Below, piece by piece: positions 1 to 7,598 of a DNA stretch of 43,846 nucleotides. Origin of the DNA: Halopseudomonas sabulinigri (GTDB lineage Bacteria > Pseudomonadota > Gammaproteobacteria > Pseudomonadales > Pseudomonadaceae); assembly GCA_011053055.1 (NCBI GenBank), contig DRHT01000048.1, positions 1 through 43,846 of the forward strand. Direction: 5' to 3'. The position numbers and the translations under genes are program-made. A model generated the notes under the pieces. The model did no database searches and was not told the DNA's origin. It saw only the letters and a program-made list of their open reading frames with translations. The number at the start of each line of letters is the position of its first letter. Position 1 is the first letter of the stretch.

Positions 1-460
1 CACTCAAGGGCTGGACGAAGATATCGGTTTTTTACCAGGCACCGAAAAAGAGAAGATGGAGCCTTGGCTCGGTGCTATCACCGACAACCTTGAAGCGCTG
101 CACATGGATGATGAAAGTACCCACGGTAGCGTGGACTACATCCTCGACCGGGTGCCGCTGCAATTCAAATCGCTGAACTACATCCGTGGTCGCAGCTTCC
201 AGCAAAGCTTCATTCTGATCGACGAAAGCCAAAACCTTACCCCGCACCAAATCAAGACCATCATCACCCGAGCCGGCAATGGTTCAAAAGTGGTCTGCCT
301 CGGTAACCTGGCGCAGATCGACACCCCTAACCTGAATGCCACCAGCTCGGGGCTGACCTATCTGACCGAATGTTTCAAAGACTTTCCTCTTGGTGTACAC
401 ATCCACTTGCAGGGCGTTCCACGCTCCGCCCTGGCCGAGTACGCCGAAACCCACCTCTAA
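1..460 (+). CDS. PhoH-family ATPase, C-terminal part (5' truncated by window edge)
   Basis: The reading frame is open from base 2 and stops at 458-460, giving about 152 residues that lack the start. The part seen has the PhoH nucleotide-binding fold after the Walker A region: an FILIDESQNLT stretch (Walker B-like DE plus Q/N) and a VVCLGNLAQIDTP stretch typical of the PhoH/superfamily 1 helicase-like core. Larger Pseudomonas relatives carry an N-terminal PIN ribonuclease domain before the PhoH domain; that part would lie upstream and cannot be checked. The expected role is RNA-linked ATPase/helicase activity in the cytoplasm. A strong hairpin follows the stop, so the transcript probably ends before yaaA. 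Family assignment is firm; exact subfamily is not. Confidence 0.85.
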   Translation, partial: TQGLDEDIGFLPGTEKEKMEPWLGAITDNLEALHMDDESTHGSVDYILDRVPLQFKSLNYIRGRSFQQSFILIDESQNLTPHQIKTIITRAGNGSKVVCLGNLAQIDTPNLNATSSGLTYLTECFKDFPLGVHIHLQGVPRSALAEYAETHL

Positions 461-480
461 CCCTTTGCATTCAGCCAGCC

Positions 481-511
481 AGTGCGCCCGCTCATGCGGG
501 CGCACTTGATT
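481..511 (+). terminator. Hairpin after the PhoH gene
   Basis: A perfect 11-bp inverted repeat (arms 481-491 and 496-506, loop TCAT) lies 20 bases after the PhoH stop. It is followed only by TTGATT, a weak U-tract, so it is a moderate intrinsic terminator candidate. The same TTGATT may serve as the -35 box of yaaA. Confidence 0.6.
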
Positions 512-535
512 GAGTACCTTTATCAACCCTATAAA
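506..535 (+). promoter_or_regulatory. Probable sigma70 promoter of yaaA
   Basis: TTGATT at 506-511 and TATAAA at 530-535 are 18 bases apart, a good sigma70 fit, about 60 bases before the yaaA ATG. The -35 box abuts the preceding terminator hairpin. Confidence 0.55.
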
Positions 536-595
536 GGGCCAGACCAATTGCTTTGAGGCATAATGCCGGCAACGCTTTTACAGGAGCCAGCATCC

Positions 596-1372
596 ATGCT
601 GATGGTCATATCCCCCGCCAAGACCCTCGATTACGACACCCCGCCGATTACCGAGAAAAGCACTCAGCCGCGCTTTCTAGAGCACAGCGCAGAACTGATT
701 GACGTGCTCAAGGAAAAGTCGCCGCAGGAGATCGCCAAACTGATGTCCCTGTCCGACAAGCTATCCAGCCTCAACGTAGCTCGTTATGGCAGCTGGGAGC
801 GAAACAGCACACGGCACAACAGCAAGCAGGCGCTGCTGGCATTTAAGGGTGACGTTTACACTGGCCTGAACGCGGAAGACTTCAGCGGCGATGACTTCGC
901 ATTTGCTCAAGAGCACCTGCGCATGTTGTCCGGCCTTTACGGCCTGCTGCGTCCACTCGATTTGATGCAGCCCTACCGACTCGAAATGGGTACCAAGCTG
1001 AGCAACCCGCGCGGCAAGGATCTTTACACCTTTTGGGGGGAACGCATCAGCGAATGGCTGAATGAGGATTTAGCGGCACAAGGTGATCAGGTGCTGCTCA
1101 ACCTGGCCTCGCAAGAGTACTTCGGTGCGGTGAAACCCAAGGCACTCCAGGCGCGGGTTATTGATACCGTGTTCAAGGATTATAAGAACGGCCAGCACAA
1201 GATCATCAGCTTTTACGCCAAGAAGGCCCGTGGTCTGATGGCCCGCTATGTCATCAAGGAGCGCTTGCAGAATCCTGAGGGTTTAAAGGACTTCGCCACC
1301 GACGGTTACTATTTCGATGCCAGCGCCAGTAGCGAAAACAAACTGGTGTTTCTGCGCGACAAGCAGGCTTAA
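596..1372 (+). CDS. yaaA: YaaA/DUF328 peroxide-stress protein
   Basis: The protein has 258 residues, the same length as E. coli YaaA, and starts with the family signature [13 protein letters not shown]. YaaA lowers free intracellular iron during hydrogen peroxide stress and so limits Fenton damage to DNA and proteins; it acts in the cytoplasm. The ATG at 596 is preferred because an AGGAG sits at 582-586 with proper spacing. An ATG at 563 in the same frame would add 11 unrelated residues. Other family motifs seen are [22 protein letters not shown] near residue 117 and NLASQEYF near 175. It is a single-gene unit with its own promoter. Confidence 0.93.
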   Translation: MLMVISPAKTLDYDTPPITEKSTQPRFLEHSAELIDVLKEKSPQEIAKLMSLSDKLSSLNVARYGSWERNSTRHNSKQALLAFKGDVYTGLNAEDFSGDDFAFAQEHLRMLSGLYGLLRPLDLMQPYRLEMGTKLSNPRGKDLYTFWGERISEWLNEDLAAQGDQVLLNLASQEYFGAVKPKALQARVIDTVFKDYKNGQHKIISFYAKKARGLMARYVIKERLQNPEGLKDFATDGYYFDASASSENKLVFLRDKQA

Positions 1373-1381
1373 CGCTGCAAT

Positions 1382-1405
1382 AAAAACCCCGGCATTATGC
1401 CGGGG
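1382..1405 (-). terminator. Intrinsic terminator of the aldolase/hydrolase operon
   Basis: CCCCGGCAT (1387-1395) and ATGCCGGGG (1397-1405) form a compact stem, and on the minus strand it is followed by five Ts (1386-1382). It therefore suits the minus-strand hydrolase; its TAA stop (1397-1395) lies inside the hairpin. The plus-strand reading lacks a T-run, so yaaA may end here less efficiently. Confidence 0.8.
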
Positions 1406-2306
1406 TCGGTACAGACGCGTCGCTCTGCTGCTTAACCAGTGCAGAGCGGAACTGCAGATAATGCTCAAGTACTTGTTCCGGCGCTTCTACCTGCGGATAG
1501 TGCCCAATACCCGCCAACAGAACCGTGTCGGGCTGCGGCATCAACTCGCGGTAACGCGCCACCATGTGTGCGCCGGATACTGGATCCACTGCACCGTCTA
1601 TTACACGCATTGGCACTTGCGTCTGCTGCATGGCCGCAACCCAGCGATCGCGCTGGACTCTGCGCTCCGCTATGTAGCGGATCAACAAATGCATCACTCT
1701 GGTTCCCTGATTAAACTCGATCATGCGCCAAAAGCCATCCAGCTCCGGCTCACTCGGCTTGGTCTTTGGCCCAAAAATCTTGTTAAACGCCTGCGCCAGG
1801 TTTTCGCGTTTATAGATTCGGCCAAACAGAAAGCCAATCGGGCTCATCAGCAGCTTTTGCATACGTACTGGGTGGTGGGTTTCAGGAAATAAGCCGCCGT
1901 TAAGAAAGCATACCGAATCCAACCTGCCTGGACCTACCGCATCGCGGGCAAGCAGTTCTTGAGCCACGCTGTCGCCGTAGTCATGCGCAAAAACATGGTA
2001 GTGGCCCACGTTGAGATGGAGGAGCACCTCCTGCAACAGATCAGCTTGATCCAGCAAACTGTAGTGATAATGCCGCGGCTTGGCCGAGAAGCCAAACCCC
2101 ATCATATCTACTGCGATCAACCGGTAGCGCCCGGCTAGCGCCTTCCATAGGTAATGCCAATCCCAGGAACCCGATGGAAAGCCGTGAATCAGTAACAGAG
2201 GTTCGCCTTCGCCCGCCGTCCAATAGCGCATGCTGTGGCCGCGATAAGTGAAATCGCGCCCCTGAACGATCCAATCGTCCAGGGGAATGCCGCTGAGTTT
2301 AGACAT
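1395..2306 (-). CDS. Alpha/beta-fold hydrolase, epoxide hydrolase/haloalkane dehalogenase-like
   Basis: This 303-residue protein has the alpha/beta hydrolase plan: an HGFPSGSWDW oxyanion segment near residue 41, the nucleophile elbow in FAHDYGDS near residue 108 where the nucleophile is Asp rather than Ser, an acidic residue in DGAVDP near 239, and the catalytic His in GIGHYPQ near 269. An Asp nucleophile in an HDYG context is typical of epoxide hydrolases and haloalkane dehalogenases, but the natural substrate cannot be read from sequence. No Shine-Dalgarno is seen; the start lies four bases after the aldolase stop, so translation is probably coupled to that gene. Confidence 0.85.
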   Translation of the reverse strand: MSKLSGIPLDDWIVQGRDFTYRGHSMRYWTAGEGEPLLLIHGFPSGSWDWHYLWKALAGRYRLIAVDMMGFGFSAKPRHYHYSLLDQADLLQEVLLHLNVGHYHVFAHDYGDSVAQELLARDAVGPGRLDSVCFLNGGLFPETHHPVRMQKLLMSPIGFLFGRIYKRENLAQAFNKIFGPKTKPSEPELDGFWRMIEFNQGTRVMHLLIRYIAERRVQRDRWVAAMQQTQVPMRVIDGAVDPVSGAHMVARYRELMPQPDTVLLAGIGHYPQVEAPEQVLEHYLQFRSALVKQQSDASVPTPA

Positions 2307-2310
2307 CTAT

Positions 2311-3084
2311 TTAGACGTCGAAACCCGGATTCACACGCTGCAACTTACGCATCAGAGCTGGCCAGGCAATCCCGGCGCCCGCGCCATTGGTGGCCTTCTT
2401 CATGCTTGCCGCAGCACCATCCAGCACCGCTTGAGGAATCGGAATCAGCTCGGCGTTTTGCGCTTGAGCGCGCACCTGAATTTCGCAGCAACGTTGCAAG
2501 GTATACATGGTCAAGAAGGCATCTGGCACAGTCTTACCGCACGTCAGCAAGCCATGGTTACGCAGTACCAGGTTGTTGGCACGACCCAGGTCAGCCTGCA
2601 GACGAGGCTTCTCCTCGTCGTTCAGGGCAACGCCTTCGTAATCGTGATAGGCAAGGCTGCCGAGCACGAAAATCGACTGCTGGGAAATCGGCAAGATGCC
2701 TTCTTTCTGAGCAGAAACGGCAATCCCTGCAGCCGTGTGGGTATGCATCACACAGTTGGCGTCGTGGCGCACTTCGTGGATCGCGCTGTGAATGGTAAAG
2801 CCCGCAGGGTTAACGTTATAGGGCGACTCAACAACCTTATTGCCCTGCAGGTCGATTTTGACCAGATTGGACGCTGTCACTTCCTCAAACATCAAACCGT
2901 AGGGGTTGATCAAGAAGTGATCGGTATCCGGGATTTTAGCGGAGATATGAGTGAAGACCAGATCATCCCAACCGTACATAGCGATCAGCCGGTAACAGGC
3001 GGCAAGCTCTACCCGCACCTGCCACTCTTCTGCACTAACCTGATCCTTGACGCTCTGCTCTACCAGTGAATGTACTGCGTTCAT
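2311..3084 (-). CDS. Class II aldolase/adducin family protein
   Basis: The protein has 257 residues. It carries the class II aldolase fold with likely metal-binding histidines in the HTHTAAG motif and the RNHGLL motif, plus the early VFTHIS segment. Family members cleave or epimerise sugar phosphates such as fuculose- or ribulose-phosphate; this longer adducin-like branch in Pseudomonas has no settled substrate. The ATG at 3084 is chosen because AAGAGGA precedes it by about eight bases; the longer reading to 3126 has no such site. It is first in a two-gene operon with the hydrolase and is divergent from the Crp/Fnr gene. Confidence 0.88.
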   Translation of the reverse strand: MNAVHSLVEQSVKDQVSAEEWQVRVELAACYRLIAMYGWDDLVFTHISAKIPDTDHFLINPYGLMFEEVTASNLVKIDLQGNKVVESPYNVNPAGFTIHSAIHEVRHDANCVMHTHTAAGIAVSAQKEGILPISQQSIFVLGSLAYHDYEGVALNDEEKPRLQADLGRANNLVLRNHGLLTCGKTVPDAFLTMYTLQRCCEIQVRAQAQNAELIPIPQAVLDGAAASMKKATNGAGAGIAWPALMRKLQRVNPGFDV

Positions 3085-3156
3085 CGGGCAATCCTCTTTT
3101 ATTGGAATAAGGTAAATGGCACCCATGCGGGTAACTGCCAGTACAGGACATCCCCC

Positions 3157-3190
3157 TATGCATACGGCATACTACGGAATGTTCGGTATG
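3157..3190. promoter_or_regulatory. Repeat-rich divergent regulatory region
   Basis: Between the aldolase and the Crp/Fnr regulator, GCATAC occurs twice in tandem (3160-3165, 3167-3172) and its near inverse GGTATG lies at 3185-3190. This could be an operator for the adjacent regulator. No convincing -35/-10 pair was found by eye in either direction. Confidence 0.3.
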
Positions 3191-3205
3191 AGGGGAGTCT
3201 AGACG

Positions 3206-3967
3206 GTGACGGCGAAGCGGACTGTCAAACACGTTACAGTGTCTGCCATGCAAGACACTGAACGCTTGGCGAAATTACTGCAGAAAAACCGCTGGTTCAG
3301 CGAACTGCCAAAGGATGCGCTGGATGAGATGCTGGCACTGGCTAAGGTCCGCACCCTGGGTGACGGGGAGTTCGTCTACGCCAAGGATGATCAGCCCGAC
3401 GGCCTCTATGGCGTGATCAGCGGCGCGGCGCGCATCAGCAACATCGGCCCCGACGGCCGTGAAGCGGTACTCGCGGTCCTCACTCCAGGGAGTTGGTTCG
3501 GCGAAATATCACTGTTCGACGGCTTGCCCCGCTCGCACGACACGCTAGCCAGTGGCAATACTGAATTGCTGATGATCCCGCGTCTGGGGTTTCAACAGAT
3601 GTTGGAACGCCGTCCCGAACTCTATCCGCTGTTCATGAAGCTGCTGTGCCGGCGCATTCGTATCTCTTTTGCCATGCTCGAGGACAGCGCGCTGTTGCCA
3701 CTGTCATCCAGGCTGGCCAAGCGCCTGCTTATGCACGCGCACAACTATGGTCAGACTGACGATGAAGGTGGCCGCCCCTGCGTACAGTTGTCGCAGGAAT
3801 CGCTGGGCCTGATGCTCAACAGTTCACGTCAGAGCATCAACAAACTGCTAAAGCGTCTGGAGGGTCTAGGCTGGCTGCATATTCAATACGGCCAGATACT
3901 GATTCTGGATGAAGAGCGACTGACCCAGCTTGCCAGCGGCGCGCCCCTGCCTGAAAACCCCAGCTGA
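3206..3967 (+). CDS. Crp/Fnr-family transcriptional regulator
   Basis: The protein has up to 253 residues. It has an N-terminal cyclic-nucleotide-binding-like beta-roll, including PGSWFGEISLFDGLPRSHD with the FGE and RS pocket pattern, then a dimer helix and a C-terminal winged helix-turn-helix (LSQESLGLMLNSSRQSINKLLKRL). The N-terminal cysteine cluster of FNR is absent, so it is not an oxygen-sensing iron-sulfur FNR. The GTG at 3206 is chosen because AGGGGAG lies at 3191-3197; an in-frame ATG at 3248 (MQDTERLAKLL) gives 239 residues but has no clear ribosome site. The ligand and targets are unknown. The stop abuts the convergent flavodoxin stop with no gap. Confidence 0.88.
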   Translation: MTAKRTVKHVTVSAMQDTERLAKLLQKNRWFSELPKDALDEMLALAKVRTLGDGEFVYAKDDQPDGLYGVISGAARISNIGPDGREAVLAVLTPGSWFGEISLFDGLPRSHDTLASGNTELLMIPRLGFQQMLERRPELYPLFMKLLCRRIRISFAMLEDSALLPLSSRLAKRLLMHAHNYGQTDDEGGRPCVQLSQESLGLMLNSSRQSINKLLKRLEGLGWLHIQYGQILILDEERLTQLASGAPLPENPS

Positions 3968-4420
3968 TCAGCCTTGCAGAGCGACCACAAAACGCTGCAG
4001 CCAGGGCTCTGCGTCGGTTTCCGGGGTAACGGTTTCACTGGCATCCAATCGCAACATGGGTTCTATCTCGCGCGCCTGCAGCTCCAGCAGCAGCTCACGA
4101 AACTCCTCGCCCGCTTGGCAGAAGGTATCCCCGTAGGCGGCATCGCCCAAGGCTATAACCCCGAAAGGCACTGCGGTGAACAGCGGAAAACGATCACGCA
4201 TTTCGTGAAATAACGGCACCAGTGGCTCCGGCAATTCACCCATGCCGGTCGTGGAGGTACAGACCAGCAAGGCCTCGGGCTGCAGCGCCAGCAACGCGTC
4301 CAGGTTTAGGGCTTTCAACCGACTGACCTTGAGCCCCCCTGCCTCGCAGAAGTTCTGCGCTTCGTCTGCAACCAGGTCCGCCGTACCAAATACCGTGCCA
4401 CTCACAATCACCAAGTGCAT
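3968..4420 (-). CDS. Flavodoxin (MioC/YqcA-like)
   Basis: This 150-residue protein starts with the flavodoxin FMN-phosphate loop (VSGTVFGTADLVADE, residues 6-20), followed by the CTSTTGMGELPEPL loop near 54 and the ALGDAAYGDTFCQAG loop near 91 that stack on the isoalloxazine ring. It is a small single-domain electron carrier in the cytoplasm; the redox partner cannot be inferred. It ends directly against the Crp/Fnr stop and diverges from the LOV gene. Confidence 0.88.
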   Translation of the reverse strand: MHLVIVSGTVFGTADLVADEAQNFCEAGGLKVSRLKALNLDALLALQPEALLVCTSTTGMGELPEPLVPLFHEMRDRFPLFTAVPFGVIALGDAAYGDTFCQAGEEFRELLLELQAREIEPMLRLDASETVTPETDAEPWLQRFVVALQG

Positions 4421-4494
4421 GTCTCAACTCTCCTTAAAGCCCTGTCATCGGCCGGCTATTATGCAGCAAACCAGCAGGCGAATGGTGACGTAAC

Positions 4495-4522
4495 TGGACA
4501 GCCCCGTGCACTGCTATAGAAT
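4495..4522 (+). promoter_or_regulatory. Probable promoter of the LOV gene
   Basis: TGGACA (4495-4500) and TAGAAT (4517-4522) are 16 bases apart, a fair sigma70 match. An AAGGAG at 4537-4542 precedes the ATG at 4555. No T(G/A)TACA-N12-TGTACA type site was found here. Confidence 0.5.
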
Positions 4523-4554
4523 GCAAAAAAACATAAAAGGAGTCAGCGCACACC

Positions 4555-4989
4555 ATGATTAACGCCAAATTGCTGCAACTAGTGGTCAATGCGTCTAACG
4601 ACGGCATAGTGGTTGCCGAACAAGAAGGCGACGACAACATTCTTATTTATGTAAACCCCGCTTTTGAAGCCCTCACCGGTTACAGCGCAGACGAAATCCT
4701 CTACCAGGACTGCCGCTTTCTGCAAAAAGATGACGCGGATCAAGAAGGGTTGCAGATTATTCGCGACGGCATCAAAAACGGCCAACCTTGCCGCGCGACT
4801 ATTCGTAATTATCGCAAGGACGGGAGCTTATTCTGGAACGAGCTGTCGATCACCCCCGTGCTCAACGAGGCCGACCAGTTGACCTACTTCATCGGCATTC
4901 AGAAAGATGTCACGGCGCAGGTTGAGGCAGAGCAGAAGGCATCGGGTCTTGAGGAGGAGTTGCGGCAGTTACGTGCAGCAACTCAATAA
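4555..4989 (+). CDS. Short LOV-domain blue-light photoreceptor (PpSB1-LOV/PplA type)
   Basis: The 144-residue protein is a single PAS/LOV domain plus a C-terminal helix (about residues 119-144) and has no effector domain. It is very like the short LOV proteins of P. putida: the photoactive cysteine is C53 in the YQDCRFLQ motif, with R54 and R70 for FMN phosphate, N85 in RNYRKDG, N95 in WNELS and Q116 in YFIGIQKD. Blue light should form a reversible Cys-FMN adduct. Residues 61 and 66, which are Arg in slow-recovering PpSB1-LOV, are Ala and Leu here. Short LOV proteins signal by binding partners; in P. putida a LOV protein is reported to work with a LitR-type regulator, and one lies 1.4 kb away. 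It is convergent with the HD-GYP gene. Confidence 0.93.
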   Translation: MINAKLLQLVVNASNDGIVVAEQEGDDNILIYVNPAFEALTGYSADEILYQDCRFLQKDDADQEGLQIIRDGIKNGQPCRATIRNYRKDGSLFWNELSITPVLNEADQLTYFIGIQKDVTAQVEAEQKASGLEEELRQLRAATQ

Positions 4990-4999
4990 GCAGGAGAGT

Positions 5000-6241
5000 T
5001 TAACTACTACTTAGGTTGATATTGCTTTGGGTGAAGGCTTCTAAATCAATGCCATGACTACCGTCAACCAGCACGGACCTTACTCGCAGATCAGGCTTAC
5101 CCTCCTCGTTGCGACTGGCGGACAAATCCACTACTCGCTGTGGGATGGTTCGCTTCTCTGCATCTCGAATCAAAGCCACTTTAGGTAATAAGCGATGTTC
5201 CGGGTTGACGGCCAGCACTACACCCACTTCGCCTGAGCTTAATTCAACCAAAGCACCCGCTGGGTAAAGACCTACGCACTCGATAAATTTAACGACCAGT
5301 TTCTCGTCAAACTGGGTGCCGCGCTCTTCATACAATATCTTCAAGGCTTCGGCAGACGACCTGGGCGAACTGTAACAGCGACGACTAGTGATGGCATCGT
5401 ACGCATCGACAATGGCGACAACGCGCGTATAGAAATCCAGTGTTCCGGCCAAAGCGCCCTTAGGATAGCCCCTGCCATCTAAGCGCTCATGATGCTGCAA
5501 CGCAACTTTCATCACTTCCTGCGGCATATCAGGGTCCTGGCTTAGCTCTTCATAACCGTAAGTGACGTGTAGCTTGATGTGATCAAACTCTTCCGCTGTT
5601 AGCCTGCCAGGCTTATTGAGAATCTCTTGATCCAAACGCATTTTGCCCACATCGTGCAACATGCCGCAAAGACCTAGCAGTTCGATGTGCTTGCGTCCGA
5701 TGCCTAGCTGACGGCCCAGCGCCATCGCTAAAACCCCGACGTTCATACAATGCTCAGCGGTGTACTGATCACGGTGTTTTATTCGCGTCAGCCACATCAG
5801 CGCCGATGGATTGTGCAGAATAGACTCAACACAACCTCTTACTAATTCAGGAAATGCCTGCAGGCCCGCCTGCTCACCATTCTCAATTTGCGTCAGCAAT
5901 GCTCGAACATGTTGAAAAGTGACGCCATAACGCTTACTGGCGGTGCGGATTTCCGTTTGTATATCTGTCGTGATCGGATAAGCGATTGGACTCTTCGCCG
6001 CAGGCAACCGCTGCAAATCGCTCATCGGTATGCGGGTTTTCATTACATCAATATAAACATAAGCACAAAGACCCCTGACCGTCATAAGGTCATCAGGGTC
6101 TTCCAGCATGAATCCTTGAAATAAAAAAGGGGTTTCAAGCCAGGGCACATCCAACTCGGAAACGTACATTCCCAGCCTGATTTGGTCAGACTGTATCTTC
6201 ATCACCTGCAAAGACTTGGACGTTTCTTTACGCCAAAACAT
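5000..6241 (-). CDS. HD-GYP domain c-di-GMP phosphodiesterase with DUF3391
   Basis: The protein has about 413 residues with an N-terminal DUF3391 domain (from MKIQSDQIRLGMYVSELD) and a C-terminal HD-GYP domain. The metal and catalytic signature is intact: EHCMNVG, LHDVGK (HD pair), later conserved His residues in DHIKLHV and LQHHERLDGRGYP (GYP motif). HD-GYP proteins hydrolyse cyclic di-GMP and so favour motility over biofilm. The start is uncertain: ATG 6241 has a GAGAGA about six bases upstream; ATG 6202 begins at the family consensus; a GTG at 6298 is also in frame. It lies downstream of the LitR-like regulator on the same strand with its own likely promoter. Confidence 0.9.
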   Translation of the reverse strand: MFWRKETSKSLQVMKIQSDQIRLGMYVSELDVPWLETPFLFQGFMLEDPDDLMTVRGLCAYVYIDVMKTRIPMSDLQRLPAAKSPIAYPITTDIQTEIRTASKRYGVTFQHVRALLTQIENGEQAGLQAFPELVRGCVESILHNPSALMWLTRIKHRDQYTAEHCMNVGVLAMALGRQLGIGRKHIELLGLCGMLHDVGKMRLDQEILNKPGRLTAEEFDHIKLHVTYGYEELSQDPDMPQEVMKVALQHHERLDGRGYPKGALAGTLDFYTRVVAIVDAYDAITSRRCYSSPRSSAEALKILYEERGTQFDEKLVVKFIECVGLYPAGALVELSSGEVGVVLAVNPEHRLLPKVALIRDAEKRTIPQRVVDLSASRNEEGKPDLRVRSVLVDGSHGIDLEAFTQSNINLSSS

Positions 6242-6306
6242 GTACATTCTCTCGCAATTCGGGGCAGGCCGACGCTGTATAGAAACAGCGCTCCTCACTT
6301 GTTCTC

Positions 6307-6336
6307 ATAATGATCTTAAATAGGGAAGCATGGCAA
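6307..6336 (-). promoter_or_regulatory. Probable promoter of the HD-GYP gene
   Basis: On the minus strand TTGCCA (6336-6331) and CATTAT (6312-6307) are 18 bases apart. The start of transcription would fall near 6300, so the in-frame GTG at 6298 would be almost leaderless and a downstream ATG is more likely. Confidence 0.45.
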
Positions 6337-6391
6337 GTAGCCACTAAGTTACCTACAAGACGCCATCAAAAATAAAATTCGCAGGCCCGGA

Positions 6392-7369
6392 TTAGCTATC
6401 AAAACGCCCCGCCAGCAGCTGTCGCACGCTATCAGTAAGCGAGCGTTGCGCAAGCCCCAAGCGGCTGATATTGGATCGCTGTAATGCCGCACTCTGTAAT
6501 TCACAGCAGGCACCCACGACAGCGACTGGGCATTCCAGCTGCAGATTCAAGCGAGGCAGTTCCCGCACTAACAAGCTGCTCTCAAGCGCACGATCACTAA
6601 ACAGCAGCAGTGCTTGATACCGTCCACTTGCGGTCATCAACGACAAATCCTCGACCGTAGGTAGGCAGGAGAGGTAAGCGATATTGATATCCGCCTCAGC
6701 CAGAAACAGCGACGCTAACAGCACCTCAACTTCGTCTTCAGGCGGCTGCAGACTAACCAGCAGCACACTGGCACGAGAGGGCTGTAAAAAGGCAAGGCGC
6801 TGTAAGAGGCGGCCACGCAGAAACCCATCAAACAACGCCCAATGCCCAGTGGCGCCAACTTGCCTGGCCTGCAAACGATATTGCCGCCACACTGGCAATA
6901 GCACATCGTTGCATACTTGCGTCAGCGTCCAGCGGGAAAAGGTCAACGCATAGACACGTTCCAACTCGATTAAATCCCCACCTGTCACCGCTGCCATCAG
7001 CTGCTCACGCGCTGCCTGCAGATGCTGCTCAGCTTGATTGTCAATCTGTGGTGTAGTTGCCAAACTCAGCGTCGGCATCACCTGACGATCGATGATGGTC
7101 GCTACTTTACTAACCGGCACGCCACGGGCAATCCAGTTGACAATGGCCCGTACACGATCGATATCTCGCATAGAATAAAGACGATGGCCGCTTTCAGTAC
7201 GCTGCGGCACCAAGAGCCCATAACGACGCTCCCAAGCACGCAGAGTTACCGAGTTGACGCCAGACAGGCGAGAGACCTCACGTATGGGGTAGAGCGTTTC
7301 AGTGTCCAGCACGCGGCCGGGGATGGTATTGATCATGGGTATGGTCACAGACAACCAGCTTGTTGCCAT
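6392..7369 (-). CDS. MerR-type regulator of the LitR/CarH family, class II-like (no cobalamin ligands seen)
   Basis: The protein has up to 325 residues. Residues 26-95 form a MerR winged helix (YPIREVSRLSGVNSVTLRAW followed by ERRYGL), then a CarH-like helical region and a Rossmann-like C-terminus. In light-sensing CarH/LitR, adenosylcobalamin is held by an E-H pair in the helical domain and by a DxHxxG loop. Here the matching stretch reads GATGHWALFDGFLRGRL, without the Glu, and the loop reads PPEDEVEVL, without the His. This fits class II LitR proteins such as those of P. putida, which do not bind B12 and work with a LOV protein. The start is uncertain: ATG 7369 or ATG 7336, neither with a clear ribosome site. 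It is divergent from folM. Confidence 0.82.
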   Translation of the reverse strand: MATSWLSVTIPMINTIPGRVLDTETLYPIREVSRLSGVNSVTLRAWERRYGLLVPQRTESGHRLYSMRDIDRVRAIVNWIARGVPVSKVATIIDRQVMPTLSLATTPQIDNQAEQHLQAAREQLMAAVTGGDLIELERVYALTFSRWTLTQVCNDVLLPVWRQYRLQARQVGATGHWALFDGFLRGRLLQRLAFLQPSRASVLLVSLQPPEDEVEVLLASLFLAEADINIAYLSCLPTVEDLSLMTASGRYQALLLFSDRALESSLLVRELPRLNLQLECPVAVVGACCELQSAALQRSNISRLGLAQRSLTDSVRQLLAGRFDS

Positions 7370-7371
7370 CA

Positions 7372-7400
7372 GTATCGGTAAGTTATACGCGCATTGTACA
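7372..7400. promoter_or_regulatory. Divergent promoter region between the LitR-like gene and folM
   Basis: The 229-base gap 7370-7598 contains GTAT/ATAC arms at 7372-7375 and 7385-7388 and a TGTACA palindrome at 7395-7400, close to the regulator start. TGTACA is the half-site I recall for P. putida LitR-type sites, but no second half-site lies at N12 spacing. No strong -35/-10 pair was found for folM. Confidence 0.25.
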
Positions 7401-7598
7401 TAATCTTAGCGACGCTGCGGCAGCAGCAAGGCCCATTGGTCGGGCGGCATTAATATCGCAGGCGCTATAGCACTGCTGTCAGCCCGCTTGTGCGTGTTAA
7501 CATGCCCGCCTTAAAGCTGCCGTTGATTGCCACTGCTTGCCTCGCAACATTTACTCAATCAACCGCAGACAGACAATCATTACTGACTCAAGTGAGCC

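Noticed and set aside
4555-6298. LOV and HD-GYP genes as one operon or fusion
   Set aside because: They are convergent on opposite strands with a 10-base gap, so they cannot be cotranscribed in the same direction.
7370-7598. A complete LitR-type operator of the T(G/A)TACA-N12-TGTACA form upstream of folM
   Set aside because: Only one TGTACA (7395-7400) was found; neither flank has a matching half-site at N12, so a regulator site is not proven.
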